Both the position numbers and the translations under genes were made by a program. Under the pieces are notes generated by a model. It made no database searches. It was not told the DNA's origin and was given only the letters and a program-made list of their open reading frames with translations. A stretch of 64,000 bases of DNA from contig JAACJO010000002.1 of NCBI GenBank assembly GCA_013368445.1, positions 2,356,001 through 2,420,000 of the forward strand, given 5' to 3'. This document shows positions 46,042 to 60,245 of the stretch, piece by piece. Positions within the stretch are counted from its first letter, which is position 1. Each line of letters starts with the position of its first letter. Source of the DNA: Leucocoprinus leucothites. Its lineage: Eukaryota > Basidiomycota > Agaricomycetes > Agaricales > Agaricaceae.

Positions 46042-47692
46042 ATGGAGTTCTTTGACTTTTCCGCGACTCAAACTCGGTACTATCGTCACGGCCGCTTGGA
46101 CGTTGAAGGGGGGGTTCTGCCAGACGCCATCACTGCTTATAGGACCTACGGAGATCAGAAGAACCCATGCGTTGTATTTCCGACTTGCTACGGAGGCAGA
46201 CTTGACAGTAGGTAACCATATGCTTGGTCTCTAATCTGCTCTGACTAGCCTTCCATCCGAAGGCCAGAGCTCCTTTGTGGGCCCAGACAAGGTGCTTGTT
46301 TAATTCTCACCTTCACTGACAATTCTTCAATTAAATGTTTAAATCCCCGGAATAGATTTTTAGTCCCGAAAAATACTTTATCGTCACTTTTGCTCTATTT
46401 TCAAATGGCGAGGTAGGTTGCAGGAATCTTTGCATTACTCCTAATCCGATCTTTGTCTAGTCCAGCTCTCCCTCTAACACAGTGAGCCATGTGTCTTGTC
46501 AAAAGCCGCCACACCTTTAAATCATGAGGGCCTCTAGCCAGCTCCCTACAATGGGCCCTATTTCCCGAAGGTTTCATACGAAGATAACATGTAAGTAACA
46601 AATGTTAATTCCCCCCGTGGGTCTCTTATTCAGTTCGTACCCTCAGTCGAGCACAATACGCCGTTCTTCAACACCTTGGCATCCGGAGAGTTCACATCGC
46701 CATTGGCTTTTCTATGGGAGGCCAACAGGCTTACTATTGGGCCGTGATGTACCCTGATCTTGTTGAGAGGTGTGTCTCATTGCATTCTCTTTTTATCTAC
46801 ACTGAGCTGATGTTTCGTCGTCTTATAGATATATCGTTATCTGCGGGTCCGCCCGCACCAGTCAGCATAATAAATGGTGAACTCAACATACCTACTGTTA
46901 ACTGTGACCATCAATTGACTCATCCACTATTAGTTTTATTGATGGTCCCAAATCCGCTCTCTTAGCTTCTTGCGACTTCCATGATGGACATTACACCTCT
47001 CCTGCTCAAAGGGGCATTCGCGCATTTGCCAGGGCTTATTGCCCCTGGGCATACGGACAAACTGTACGTCTTCTTATCCTCCAATGCCATTCACCACCTG
47101 GAATATGACGATTTTTCTCAGTTCTTCCGTGAAGAGAGGTACCTCCTGAACGGCCAGTAAGCATTATGGTTACTTCGGACCCCCAAAGGCCCTTATTTAT
47201 CTGGGCGTAAGATATCCAGATCTCAATAGTTTTGTTCGTGAGCACTGGGAAGCCGGGATGCTTCTCTGGGACGCAAATGACCTTGTCACTCTGTTCCATA
47301 CTTGGGAAACCGGCGACGTGTCGAAGATACGCGATGATGGTGATTTGGTGAAATGCCTGGGGAATACAACTGCGAAGGGACTAATTATGCCTTGTAAGAC
47401 GGATCTGTACTTCCCGGTAAGTCCCGGCTCTCAATGAACCGAGTCATGTGTGAAGCCAGACCGATGTATTGTTTTCTATAGCCCGAAGATAGCGAGTTCG
47501 AAGTCTCTTGCATGCCGAATACTGCAAAGCTCGTAGTTATTCCTTCTGTTTGGGGCCATATGGGTACGGGCGTTCAACTGTTTCTGGGTAGTGTTCTGAT
47601 GATTTTATCCTTTCAAAGCCGGTAATGGTTCCAACCCAGATGACTTTGAATTTATGAAAGCCGAGATCCAGAAGTTCTTGGAGGAGTCTTGA
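46042..47692 (+). CDS. Homoserine O-acetyltransferase-like alpha/beta hydrolase (MetX/Met2 type)
   Basis: Enzymes of this family acylate homoserine (or related hydroxy acids) using acyl-CoA. The ATG at 46042 gives MEFFDFSATQTRYYRHGRLD. The core has PDAITAYRTYGDQKNPCVVF, SPEKYFIVTFALFSNGE, PYNGPYFPKVSYEDN and HIAIGFSMGGQQAYYWAVMY, where Ser of GFSMGG is the nucleophile. It continues with ASCDFHDGHYTSPAQRG, LLWDANDLVTLFHTWETGDV, the Asp of MPCKTDLYFPPEDSE, and the His of VIPSVWGHMAG. The triad is complete. About ten introns are needed, all resolvable in phase. The trickiest (47158 to about 47212) uses the acceptor before YPDLNSFVREHWEA. It is about 380 residues, shorter than yeast Met2. It may be a divergent paralogue rather than the methionine-pathway enzyme itself. 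Confidence 0.85.
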
Positions 47693-48706
47693 CAGCTTGG
47701 CTTGAGTCCATTTATCCAGTGGACTCACAGCCAAGTAGGCCGTTATAACAATCAGCATTTACCAAAGAGAATATAGGTCAAATATGTAGCTTGTAAATAT
47801 CAATCTTGAAGTGAAGTGAAGACGTGTTACTGTCAAGGATGATCAAGTAGCCTGCAGTCAGTTCACGACGCATTCTGATCGGCGTCTACTGTGGTTGGGC
47901 ACGTTATGTCACATCACAAGTCCTATGCCGCCGACGCGTTTTGTCGAACCAGGCTTTCCTGCCCCTTGAGCGATGACCACTTAAACGGATACAGAGTTCC
48001 ACCCCATCGAATGATTGTCACTATACACACTCTCTTACATGAACACCATGTCGCACAATCAAAACTCCCCAGGACAGACTGGTGGTCGGGCTGGCTGGCA
48101 CCGACTAGGGGATATGGAGCTACCGGCAATTATCGTCCGACCTATATCTGGCACGACGTGGTTAGAATGCTTACGCAGCTACCTAGGCTGACGCTTTACT
48201 AACTCCGGGAAGTGTGGGTGTCGCCGTTTCCAACACTTCAAGCGAGTGTTGAACGCCTGAAGCAGGAACTCGTGTTGCAGAATATATTCACTATGCTGTC
48301 TAATTCTTCCTCAAAGTGTTCCTGACCCGCATCATATAATTGGAACCCCTTCCGGCGAACAAATAGGAACAGAAATGTCTACTCTCTTTTGTAGAACCCT
48401 CGAAACGTGCGGAACATTCCTGCTTCCTGGACTGTCCATCCATCCTCAGCAAGATACAGCTGATCAATCTCCTCTCAGCCGGCAGAGATTGTGGGGACAT
48501 GGCGTAGATGCATCGTTACCCTCTGGTTTTGTTATTTTAACCGCGCCTTGTGGTTGATCTATTTGGGCCCAAGTGGCTGGCCATCCTCTCTTTGGGGTAT
48601 ATGTAAAGTCTGCACCGGCTTGGAGGCGGACGATATTCCAATTCTCTCTTCACCGCCCTACTCGCAACCTCTACGCGCTCCATCAGTTATTTCCATCGGC
48701 TTTAAA
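47693..48706. other. About 1 kb intergenic, no supported gene
   Basis: Small frames on both strands (for example plus 47891-48202) show no motif or splice-consistent extension. The open frame of the downstream kinase extends upstream to 48491, but the part before 48707 lacks an ATG and protein-like composition, so I treat it as 5' flank. Confidence 0.45.
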
Positions 48707-51125
48707 ATGTGGATCCATGAATGGATGTCGTCCATCGATATCGTCCTCAACCTAATTGCTTATCTCTATCTTGCCTTTTCCTTTACTTATGTGGTCGTGG
48801 AGGTTCTCCCTTCCCTCATCACAGAAATAGCCCCGTTGCTTATCCAGAAGGTTATCGAACCCGTTTATGCGACAATATTATCTGTCGTCCGATCGATCTC
48901 GTCCTTTCTTGCTCATGTTTGCTCATTTGAACGCCACTATAATCTCGATTACATCCTCGACGAAGTCGTTGGGTCTATCAACACTACAATGCTTTTCATT
49001 GGATTATCCCTGAAACTCCTGGTGGTGTGGATTTTTGATGCTATCATGGAATGTTTTTCGTCCAGTGATTATCGACCCACCACTGAGTTCGTTGATGGCC
49101 CTCCTAAGGCTACCCGTCTTCCCATCACTGGTCCCCCGTTTCGCGCCCTCATCACGGCGCCCTGCTCCACTATCGCACCGGAACAATCAGCTGACAAGCC
49201 CCCAGAACGCCCACCAAATCAGCTTCTTATAAACGGCCCGCCGCCTCGCTTCTTACTGGAAGGTCCACCTAATCTTGGATCGATTCCTGAACTACCCAAC
49301 CGCCTTTTGCTCACTGCCGTCCCTATCCGTGGTCTCCTCGAAAACCCACCGCTGAACTATAACAGTACTATCGTTGATGCTGACAATACTGTCCCATCCG
49401 ACGCCAGAGCAGGGGTGGAAAGTCAACGGAAGGTGTCAGCCTCTGCAAGTACGACGATCAATGGAGGCGATAGTGGGATGGCCAGTAATCACCAAATGCA
49501 TTGCAAGCCGTCCAATGCAAGCTCCTTCCCGCAAACAGCTACAATGACCCATGAGCCAGAAGTAGAAGTCCTTCGACTTCAACTTCCTGGCAAAGCTCCC
49601 TCGGCAACCAAGTTTGTCGCCGGTAGTATTGAGATATCGTCCAGCAGCATATGCAACGACAGTCACCGATCCGCTACCTCCTTCCCAAGCACTGATTCCG
49701 AGAATTCCGCCCCTTCATCCGTTCCGTCGCTTGATTTGTTGCTTGATTCTTCTGACATTACACCTCCCACTTCTCCGGAACTCGCCTTGCCTCTGAAACT
49801 ACAAGCTCAGGCACTGGGTCTGGTCAAAGATGATGATGATGCTGACAAGATGATGGTGCAGCCTAAGCCCAAGTTCCGACCTCGCGCGCCTTTTGATCCG
49901 CTTAGCCTTTTCAATAGTGAGGACAAGTTCCTTCGAAAACTCAAGTTAGACAGCCCGGTACCCATCGCCGCAGGTGGATTTGGTAGAGTTTGGAAAGCGA
50001 CTGGGGCCAATGAGAAGGTATATGCGCTCAAGTTGATAGAGCGACGGCCTGGGCTTGAAGCTTTGCTAAGGAGGGAGCTACGTGCACTACGTTATGCACG
50101 AGGATCGCCTTGGGCTGTCGGAGCACACCATGTGGACGCAGCTGGTAAGCACCTGCTGCTCGTCATGGTGAGCCTCCACTGTCTTGCACTACTCGTTTAT
50201 TATGCTGATGGTTGTGACTAGGACTTCTACAACGGAGGGGATTTGATGGACTTGTGGGAGGAGATAGATGGAGCTTTCGACCCAGATCTGGCCATCTTCT
50301 GGGCTGCTGAACTAGTGAGTGACTACCGCTTCTTGAACTGCAGTTCTCCTCACTCCTTATCCAACCAGATCCTTGCCATTCACGACCTTCACCTCAGAGG
50401 CATTGTACACCGCGACATTAAGTTTGAAAACATCATGCTAGACAACGGCCATGTTCGGATTATCGACTTTGGTCTCGCTGTAACGTTCGATCACGACAAG
50501 GTGTCGAATGAACCCCCTTACGACGTGTTCCATCGTCTAAAGGCCGGGAAATATGATTCCTTCCCCCCACTTCAAAATGTGAAATGCAATCCCCACATCC
50601 TCTTTGGAGCAACTGGGACACCTGGGTATATTCCTCCAGAGGCCTTAGCGCAACGTGGTTACTCGTTTGGTGTTGACTACTACGCCATGGGCGTGATTCT
50701 ACATGGGATGCTTACGGACAGCGTGAGGATTTTTGCTCGTTCACCAATTCGCTTGTCTGGGACTGACATCGATGAATGACTGTATAGCTTCCTTATGTAT
50801 TATGTGACGAGTTAGAGGCTTACGACTACACCGAGTTCTGCATTGACTCTGATGGCGTTCTTGACCCAGTTGAACGAGACTTCCTGGAACAGGTGAGCTT
50901 GCTGTCCCCTCACGCAATGATTTTACTCTGATTTTTGCATGAAGGTCCTCTCGCCGAACCCTCACAATCGTCCCAGTCTACGCCATATGAAGGCACACCC
51001 GATTTTCAGTCACATGTGAGTATATGGGTACCCTGTTTCATTCCTTGCTTGCTAATAGCTGGGCCTTGCTTAGTGATTGGGATGCTCTCGCTAAGGGCGA
51101 GCTTGACCCCCCTGGTCTCTACTAG
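48707..51125 (+). CDS. Protein kinase with hydrophobic N-terminus and GPP-repeat linker
   Basis: This is a Ser/Thr-type kinase of 711 residues in six exons (48707-50167, 50222-50314, 50369-50722, 50788-50892, 50945-51015, 51074-51125). The ATG at 48707 begins MWIHEWMSSIDIVLNLIAYL. Two hydrophobic stretches follow (residues ~10-50 and ~90-115: FIGLSLKLLVVWIFDAIM), suggesting membrane association. Residues ~120-220 carry a repeat built on (R/Q)(F/L)L(I/L)xGPP: TGPPFRALI, NQLLINGPPPRFLLEGPP, NRLLLTAVPIRGLL. A long Ser-rich linker precedes the kinase domain. The glycine loop is AAGGFGRVWKA, the lysine is in YALKLIE, the catalytic loop is VHRDIKFENIMLD, the Mg loop is IIDFGLAV, and TPGYIPPEAL completes the activation segment. 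A short C-terminal extension ends KGELDPPGLY. Substrates are unknown. The catalytic residues are complete, so it should be active. The sequence looks AGC/CAMK-like. Confidence 0.88.
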
Positions 51126-51433
51126 GCCACCATATGCCCATACCTTTCTCTGATTTTTTATTGTCTTGATTTATTATCCTACTTGCTTATACGTTACAGT
51201 TTCGACCCCTTATTGCACCATTTCTCTCTGTTTGCCATTGTTCGGGATTTTTTTGCATCCAAGTCTATCGTCTCTGCTCTATTCCTATTCTTACTCCAGA
51301 TCTACGCCTGTCATGATACCATATTCGAACCAGAAATATATATTCGTTAATTATACGCAAAAGTTGCATGGCCTTTCTACAACATGGATTTCGTTCGAGT
51401 ATTCAAGAGTGTCAATAAACATGTTTACAAACA
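51126..51433. other. Convergent 3' spacer
   Basis: This lies between the kinase (plus) and the short-chain dehydrogenase (minus). It is pyrimidine- and AT-rich, and both 3' ends probably lie here. No gene seen. Confidence 0.5.
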
Positions 51434-52334
51434 CTACAATTTGGCAGGTAATCTTCCTGCGCCACTCAGCCTAATTGTTTCGCCATTCACATACGGACAG
51501 TCTAGCACCCAGCGCACAGTCTTCGCAAACTCAAGCGGTTGTCCAAATCGCCTCGGGTATACGATCCCATCATTTTCCAAGCTCTTGCGAGTCTTCCCCG
51601 GAAAGTGCGCCGTCATGTTACTGTCGAATACCCCGGGTGCGATCGTAACAACACGAACAGCGTGTCTGGCAAGGTCGCGGGACATAGGAAGAGTCATTGA
51701 CCTGAGTGCACCTTTGGTCGCAGAGTAAGCGGTTTGGCCTGGCTGACCTTCATACTGCGCAATAGTTAGGCTTAAGTCAGAATTTTCCGGACAAGGTGGA
51801 TGAAACTCACGGCAGCGGCACTGGATACAAAGATGATCACGCCCCTCTCTCCATCTGCACTTTCCTCTGGTTCAACCTTTACTAACTGCTTCAGTACCAA
51901 CCTCGTCAGGTTGAACGACCCAGTCAGGTTCACAGCCATCGCGAAATCCCAAAGGTCCAGCGAATGAGGTTCCCCATGTGCATCAATAATTTTAGCAGCT
52001 GTACCAACCCCAGCGCAATTAATTACGCCACCAAGACGAGCTTTCGTCTCTCGTGCCCATGCGACTGTACCCTTGACCGCGGCTTCGATCTGGGTTACAT
52101 TCGTGATGTCTGTTTTGAAGAATTTGAGATTTGGGTGATGAGCTACTGTGCTTGGAGGAGGGGAACGGTCGACGACGGAGACGAAGGCTCGTTGAGAGAG
52201 TAAATCTTCGACTGTTGCGAGACCAAGGCCGGAAGAGCTGTTTGGTTGTGACGTCAAAATATAATACAATAGAGCATGCGAGATGGAGAGACGAACCCTC
52301 CAGAAATGACGAAAGTACGGTTTGCGACTTTCAT
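51434..52334 (-). CDS. Short-chain dehydrogenase, 3-hydroxyacyl-CoA dehydrogenase type 2-like
   Basis: Three exons (52297-52334, 51811-52237, 51434-51754) encode 261 residues with all phases matching. The start MKVANRTFVISGG is spliced to SSGLGLATVEDLL, forming the Rossmann TGxxxGxG-type motif (SGGSSGLG). Next come INCAGVG (NNAG-equivalent), the catalytic Ser in VIIFVSSAAA, and YSATK with the catalytic Tyr and Lys. It continues ARHAVRVVTIAPGVFDSNMT and ends near CPYVNGETIRLSGAGRLPAK L. The C-terminal pattern GVFDSNMT and NGETIRLSGAGR resembles the HSD17B10 group, NAD-dependent enzymes of mitochondrial fatty-acid and branched-chain oxidation. No targeting peptide is evident, so location is uncertain. 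Confidence 0.9.
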
Positions 52335-52595
52335 GGTCGGTTTATAAATTACAGTTTATATGGAATCAGTGGGAACAAACGAAAGTGAGCGCATCTCGCA
52401 AGGAGACAGACGCCTGGATTCTTCTGCCCCTTACCCCTTTTCCTCGGCAAAGTCAAGTGGCCGGAGCTCGATTGGCTAATACTAGTCACATGCTAGAACA
52501 TATATCACGTGGATTATATGCTTACGTCACTGAACAAATCCCGACTTGGCGAGTGGTCAACTGCGTTCCGAGAATTCGCTCTGTTCTACTCGGTC

Positions 52596-53232
52596 ATGTT
52601 TCGTCCTGCGCTGCGTTCTTCTGTGGGTGTTTCATTTGGGTGTTAGTATTTTTAATGTAAACCTTCTTTCTAGACTCGTCTCCTTCGCGGGACAACGCCG
52701 TCGTCATTCCTTACTGGTCGACTGGCTGCATACCGTTTCATCTCGCAAGAAGTTCGCTCAAAAATCCAAAAGGCCATTGATTCGAAACCTGTTGTGCTGT
52801 TCATGAAAGGAACCCCTGATGCACCGCAGTGTGGTTTCTCGCGTGCAGCTGTCCAAGTTCTTGAGATTCAAGGTGTACCTCCTGAGAAGCTGCAGACTTA
52901 TAATGTACTTCAGGACGAGGAACTTCGACAGAGCATCAAGGAGTTTTCGTGCGTTATTATCTGGTATATGCCCTGGGTTCATCATGCTAACTTATCATTG
53001 TCGAGTACAGGGAGTGGCCGACTATTCCTCAGATTTACGTGAATGGTGAATTTGTTGGTGGATGTGATATCCTCCTTTCTAGTGAGTTGTGATTGTATTA
53101 TACAATGATAGTGTACTTATTCTACTGCCACTAGTGCACCAATCTGGTACACTCGAGAACCTATTAGAGAACAACGGTGTCATCCCCAAAGTCGAGGAAT
53201 CCTCTGCAACTAATACCGCTCCGTCGTCGTAA
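52596..53232 (+). CDS. grx5: Monothiol glutaredoxin Grx5 (mitochondrial)
   Basis: Grx5 carries [2Fe-2S] clusters from the ISU scaffold to target proteins in mitochondria. The ATG at 52596 starts MFRPALRSS, and a 48-bp intron (GTGGGT...TTCTAG) leads to a basic, Ser/Thr/Arg-rich segment ([20 protein letters not shown]) that fits a mitochondrial presequence. The domain has [20 protein letters not shown], the single-cysteine active site [14 protein letters not shown] (CGFS), then [40 protein letters not shown] and [14 protein letters not shown]. Two more introns, including GTGCGT...TACAG at FS/EW, are in phase. Stop at 53232. It is tail-to-tail with the Zim17 gene, with about 135 bp between stops. 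Confidence 0.95.
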
Positions 53233-53367
53233 AGTAGTAACCCCCGCTCCTGAACTCCAAATAACACGCGATATTGCTTAATTTCACATATAGACGCTTT
53301 ACTCTTAGATAGAATGCTATCTGATCAATTTGTAAGACTCACTCAAGGACTGAATAAATGCGAGATT

Positions 53368-53989
53368 CTATGTGAATTCAATGGTTCCGTTGGGATCAAT
53401 CTTTCCCCGTTTCACATTCTCTCCTTTTGCCTTTAAGATGTCCTCTATTGTGCGTAGTTTTCCTTCCTCTGTGGATTCCTTGAACCAACCAAGGTGGTCC
53501 GCTATGAGGTGTCTGAATCATGAACAAACCAATTTAGTCAGCATGCACCACAAACAAAAAGTGTACCACGTACCGATTCTTGCAGCCAGGACATTGCACG
53601 AGCACAATGCCTTTCTCGTACGCGTGTTTAGTAAACTGATGTGTCGACCTTTCGCCGCAGCCCTCTACTGTACAAGTGAAGGTTATCGAGAGTTTCGGCT
53701 CAATTTTCCCCAAGGCTTGCTTGAATACGGTTTGTTCCTCCGTCCCTTGTGTTGCTTCATCTTCAGCATTTGCGGTTGTAGAGGAGCTACCTGAACTTGA
53801 CGCAGTGGTGGAGTATCGTGAGCGGGAGGCAGGTATGGCATTTGAAGGTGGGGACAGTGAGGATGCAGTTACACCGAGACGGAAACGAAGTTGGACTCTG
53901 TATGATGCTGAGAGGGAAGGGCTGGGTGTAAGAAGGCTTCGAAGTGGTGGTGGAAGACCAGTGTTGCGGAAAAGTCGAGAGGGTAGCAT
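53368..53989 (-). CDS. Zim17/Tim15/Hep1-type DNL zinc-finger protein
   Basis: This is a mitochondrial matrix protein that keeps Hsp70 (Ssc1) soluble and supports import and Fe-S assembly. The ATG at 53989 starts MLPSRLFRNTGLPPPLRSLL, an Arg/Ser/Leu-rich presequence without acidic residues. A low-complexity linker leads to the zinc finger: ITFTCTVEGCGERSTHQFTK and IVLVQCPGCKNRHLIADHLG, giving C-x4-C and C-x2-C ligands. The DNL-like motif appears as ADHLGWFKE rather than exact DNL. One intron (GTACGT...ATTCAG) falls within CKNR/HLIAD in phase. It ends RGKIDPNGTIEFT. It is about 186 residues and complete. Confidence 0.93.
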
Positions 53990-54540
53990 TGCCTAGACAA
54001 GAAAAGGGGGTGAAGATTGAGGAAAAGTAAAATGAAGCCGAAAACCGTAACGTCATGGTGATTTGTTTGGGCATCCAAATACCATCAAGGGCGTTTCGTG
54101 ATTTAAAATGTTCAGGCTTCCAGGTACTCATACCCACAACAGACAAAATCATCGACACCCTCTCATGATATAGAATGCTGAAGCTCAAGTTGTGTTATTC
54201 CTCACTGAGCTTATGGTTTCCCCCTCCGTCCTAGTGACAGGTCTGGCTCAATGAATGTATAGTCGTAAAGGTGAACATTTGACGGTAGTCTATTTCGGAC
54301 AGGAACCTCCACGAGCCCACTTCCGTCTGTCCTTATCAACGCACCCCTTAATGAATCTAGAACAGAGATGAAAATACAGACACGCTAGCCAGCCGTGGCC
54401 GAGACTACGTCGTCCCACGTTCAACTTTCGGAGCAGGCACCAGGAAACCCGTCCTATCCACACCGTGTTGCAATAACGGCAAATATAGAGTACAGGATGA
54501 ACTTGGAAAGAGGTATCGAGGTATATGGGACAGCTAGGGA
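53990..54540. other. Spacer between two minus-strand genes
   Basis: This is 551 bp holding the 5' flank of the Zim17 gene and the 3' flank of the Sec72-like gene. No gene seen. Confidence 0.5.
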
Positions 54541-55358
54541 CTATGCTGCTGCTGCGACAGCTTTTTCGATCTCGGAAAGGAAAGAACTGAGTTCCTAGAT
54601 TGGAGTCAGGAAGAAGAAAACTATACAATTAGGTGAGGGCCATACCGTGTTATTTGGGTCATAACTGAGGCCAAGTTTAACCGCATCAGCTGCGTCCTTC
54701 GGTCTACTCATGCCAAGCAAAGCCTTTGCCTTGCGGTAATGACCCTTCGGCCAATTTCTCCGGATGGCGATGACGGATTCAGCGTCTGCAAGCGCAGACA
54801 CGTAGTCGTGTGCTTCAAAGTATGCGGCGGAACGATTTGAAACTGTGGTGGACAGCTCTTCGCGCATAAATTGGTTGGCTTCCCAAGGTGGCCGTTGGAT
54901 TGCGAGCGAGGCAGCTGTGGTGTAACGCTGAATAGCTTGTTGCGCTTGGCCAACTTTGAACAGCGCCTGCATAGACGTAAATATACGGTTAAATAAGCGG
55001 AAAGAATTTTACTGACGTTTCCCTCGTCCTTGGCGCCGGTCACCATTTGTGTTAGTTTCTGGGAGACTACATTACTGGGTGGCGGGCAGAGAAGGTTGGG
55101 GTTTGCGAGAAGAAGCCGAGAAAGTCGGTTCGTGTTAACAAAATCCACATTGCAATTGTCGCATTTCTCCAATTTGTGTGGCTCGCACAGGGCAACCGCA
55201 CCGTCATTTCCAAGTGCAAGAGGAACTGGACGGAAATCTTGGTCAATTAATGCCTGTAAGGCCGGATCTGGTGTAGGCATTACGGCCTGCTGTGGCGGTT
55301 GTGGGCCATGAGAGTGGGAGTGCTCCTCGCCAGGTGCGTGTGTATGCGAGTGGGACAT
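54541..55358 (-). CDS. TPR protein resembling fungal Sec72 translocation subunit
   Basis: Sec72 is a cytosolic TPR component of the Sec62/Sec63 post-translational ER import complex. The ATG at 55358 opens a His/Ser-rich leader (MSHSHTHAPGEEHSHSHG). Then come PVPLALGNDGAVALCEPHKL and a cysteine pair region (EKCDNCNVDF), RLSRLLLANPNLLCPPPSNV, and TPR helices (DEGNALFKVGQAQQAIQRYT, VSNRSAAYFEAHDYVSALAD, NWPKGHYRKAKALLGMSRPK). The end SSFLSEIEKAVAAAA follows a last intron (NT/EL). It is about 230 residues. Domain order agrees with fission-yeast and basidiomycete Sec72 proteins. Another small TPR co-chaperone remains possible. Confidence 0.78.
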
Positions 55359-55570
55359 AGTTTACGACGAAAGTAAGTAAGAAGACTGCAATAATATTGA
55401 TGATTTCGGCCACGTCGAATTCTATTTTTGGATTACACGTGATCGTGCGAGGCGGCTGTGGCTTTGTCAGCAATGGCTGGGTCAATTTTTCGGGAATGCA
55501 TCGTTGACAAGGACGTTTTATCGTGCAACTCCCATCATCCCTCCCAGATTCTGTATATTCGCATTTTATA

Positions 55571-57734
<2,164 letters not shown>

Positions 57735-60245
57735 ATTTGCAACCGCCCCTCATTGGAAGTGAATTCATCCCTCTGTCGCTATCGCTCATCCGAAAAATCA
57801 CAAAATCCACAAACATGTTTCTCCCGACTTCTGGATTTGCTTCATCAGTCGCCTACATCCTTCACTCTCCGTCTTGGCTGGATTCCTGTTCATATCGCTC
57901 TCGTCACACGCTCTCGTCGCCAACATGTACCATTGACCCACACCCTCCCCTCTGACATACACACCGCATGCACACACTATGTACGCCTAATAATGCAGCC
58001 TCTTAGATTCAAGGCTTGTCATCTTTCTCTCCCCGCCCTGCTCGCATGGAACAATTGGGTTTTATTGTATGATTCATGTCGATTTTCTTTCCACCTTTGG
58101 AACTACGGACATTGGGACTACAACGCTGTTGTAGTTCGTGTATGATGAAAATACCCCATCCCCTCACCTTTCTTTCCTTTCGTCGCGATACCCGACACCC
58201 GATCCGACCTTCGTACTTCCGCGGCACTGGGTTGCGACTCATGACGGCAAGGCAAGGCAAAACGAAACTCTAGATTGGCCAGCTGTTGGCGTAATTCCTC
58301 TTTATATCCCAGGCTTGATTCGACATAATATGATCAATTCAGGTCTGGAGCGTAATCCACATTTACCTTATGGACACCTCCCACCGTATACGCCGGCACA
58401 TGGACGATTATCAACTCTTTAATTTTGCATCGCATTCCTCCCCCTCCCCCTCAACTGCATTGCATTGCATCTTTATTGTTTTTTCGTCGTCATCATCTCA
58501 CAATCTCGCAATCGACACATTCGCCTTTTTCATCATACACATTGAACGGTTTTGTTAGGTTTTTGTTAGGTCATACAATAGGAACCGATGAAGTTTATAG
58601 ACGCGGGCATACTTCTTTTTTTTCTTATCTATTTCTCTCCTCGCTTTCTCTTTCTTCCTCCGTGCTGTCTCATGCTCTGGATTTCTCCTTTCTTTCTCTT
58701 TTTCTGTTTCTCGCTTTTTTTCGCATGTTGTGTGTAACCATCTTGGGTTCTATTAGATACTTGTTGGACGAGACTATCCTCATATATAATCATTTCCCAA
58801 CAACCTGGTTTGACCGAGGATGCCAGAGGCTCGGGCGATGAGCTTTAACTGCATCCACGTTGCCCGATGCGGAGGAACAGAGCGGTAAGGACAAGACATT
58901 AAGTGATGTTAATGACACCAATTGCAGCAATGGGTCCTATCAAGCCAAATCATACTTCGACCAGAATCTGACCCTAGGAATTCCACAGAGGTCAGAACTC
59001 AATGGGAAGCTGGTCTAACAACTGACTATGTCTCTCAATTCAATCTGTCCTTCTCTCGCATGTACCGATGGCACGCAGACGACCATGCGGCCCTCAGGCT
59101 CTCTTCGAAGGAGATACATGGTACACCCAGAGTCATCTAGGATCCGCTTTTGGATGCTTTGATATTAACCAGTTCGGCGATGGTTCCGATCTGTTTCAGA
59201 GGAAGACCACGAAGAGCAGGATAATATAATATACATACGGCTGAGCTGCTCTCCGGTGTTCACGGCTCTTGTTGACCAATCGGTGCCTATTTGTAGAACC
59301 ACGCACGGATAGCTGAGTCATTGGAGGATGCGATAGAGGGCAGGAATGAGAACCGCTTTTGGCACGTATAGATGCCTCACAGAGTGGCAGAACCTGGAAA
59401 TAAATTTCCAGGCCCTTCACAACAATTCATAGCGGGTCACTGGAAGGTTCTCGTTCGATCGGCCGAACTACCTGGACAGTACCTTCGTATATGGTCATGC
59501 GCTCCGTTTGGGCTCATACAGTGATAGACCGTTCAGCCTCAGGGATAAAATCATTTCCCTCCAGTTTCCTCCAGCAGGAAATGGTAGAAAGGTACAGTGC
59601 TCGCTCTCGTGGCTGTCTGCCAATCAATAACCACGTGGATTTAAGCCTCGTCGTTCGCATGGCAGTAATCCCTTTGAGTTTGATATGATATGGTCATTTC
59701 ATCCTTGTTCCAACGGGTAGGCAAGGGGTAGTGCTAATTGGACATATTGGATGAGGGGATCAATGATAAACTAGGAAAGCAGAACCTGCAGAGCTGCGGC
59801 GTCCGGGAAAACCTAGGGGAAATATACTCTTCTACACTCACAAGTAATCTTCTGATTCTCAAGCTGAAACACAACCTTTGCTTCGATGCCGAATAAACGG
59901 AGTTGAATGTTGAGAGTGGTCGGCTTCGAACGTCCGACGATTCTAAGGGGTCTTGGAATAAAGTACGCTGGAGGATACCCCACATATCTAGCAAGCCGAT
60001 TTTGATGAATTTCTAACAATTGATCGAGTGACGTAATGTTAGCGATCGGCGAATCTAAGCCAAAATGGGAAACGCGGGGCATCGAACCATGACAACTCCT
60101 CTTCGATGGGAATGCTTTTCTTACCGTTCTTCTTTGCCAGCTCGCAGTACTCCTTGTCAGGATCTGTCGACAAAACAGTCTACTTACTACTATCTATAAA
60201 ACATCCACATTCGCTAGGTATTGTTTGCGGCCCCTGAAATTGATA
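57735..60245. other. About 2.5 kb without a supported gene
   Basis: The first several hundred bases are pyrimidine-rich and likely the long 3' UTR of ded1, with C/T-rich tracts near 58430-58740. At 59813-60215 the minus strand has protein-like frames (SPIANITSLDQLLEIHQNRL; DPDKEYCELAKKNGKKSIPI). They may be exons of a small unknown gene or a relic, but no start or complete structure could be built. Nothing else recognisable. Confidence 0.4.

Noticed and set aside
58425..58841. Plus-strand 138-codon Ser/Phe/Leu-rich frame after ded1
   Set aside because: Lies in C/T-rich sequence that looks like 3' UTR. Composition reflects base bias and there is no domain.
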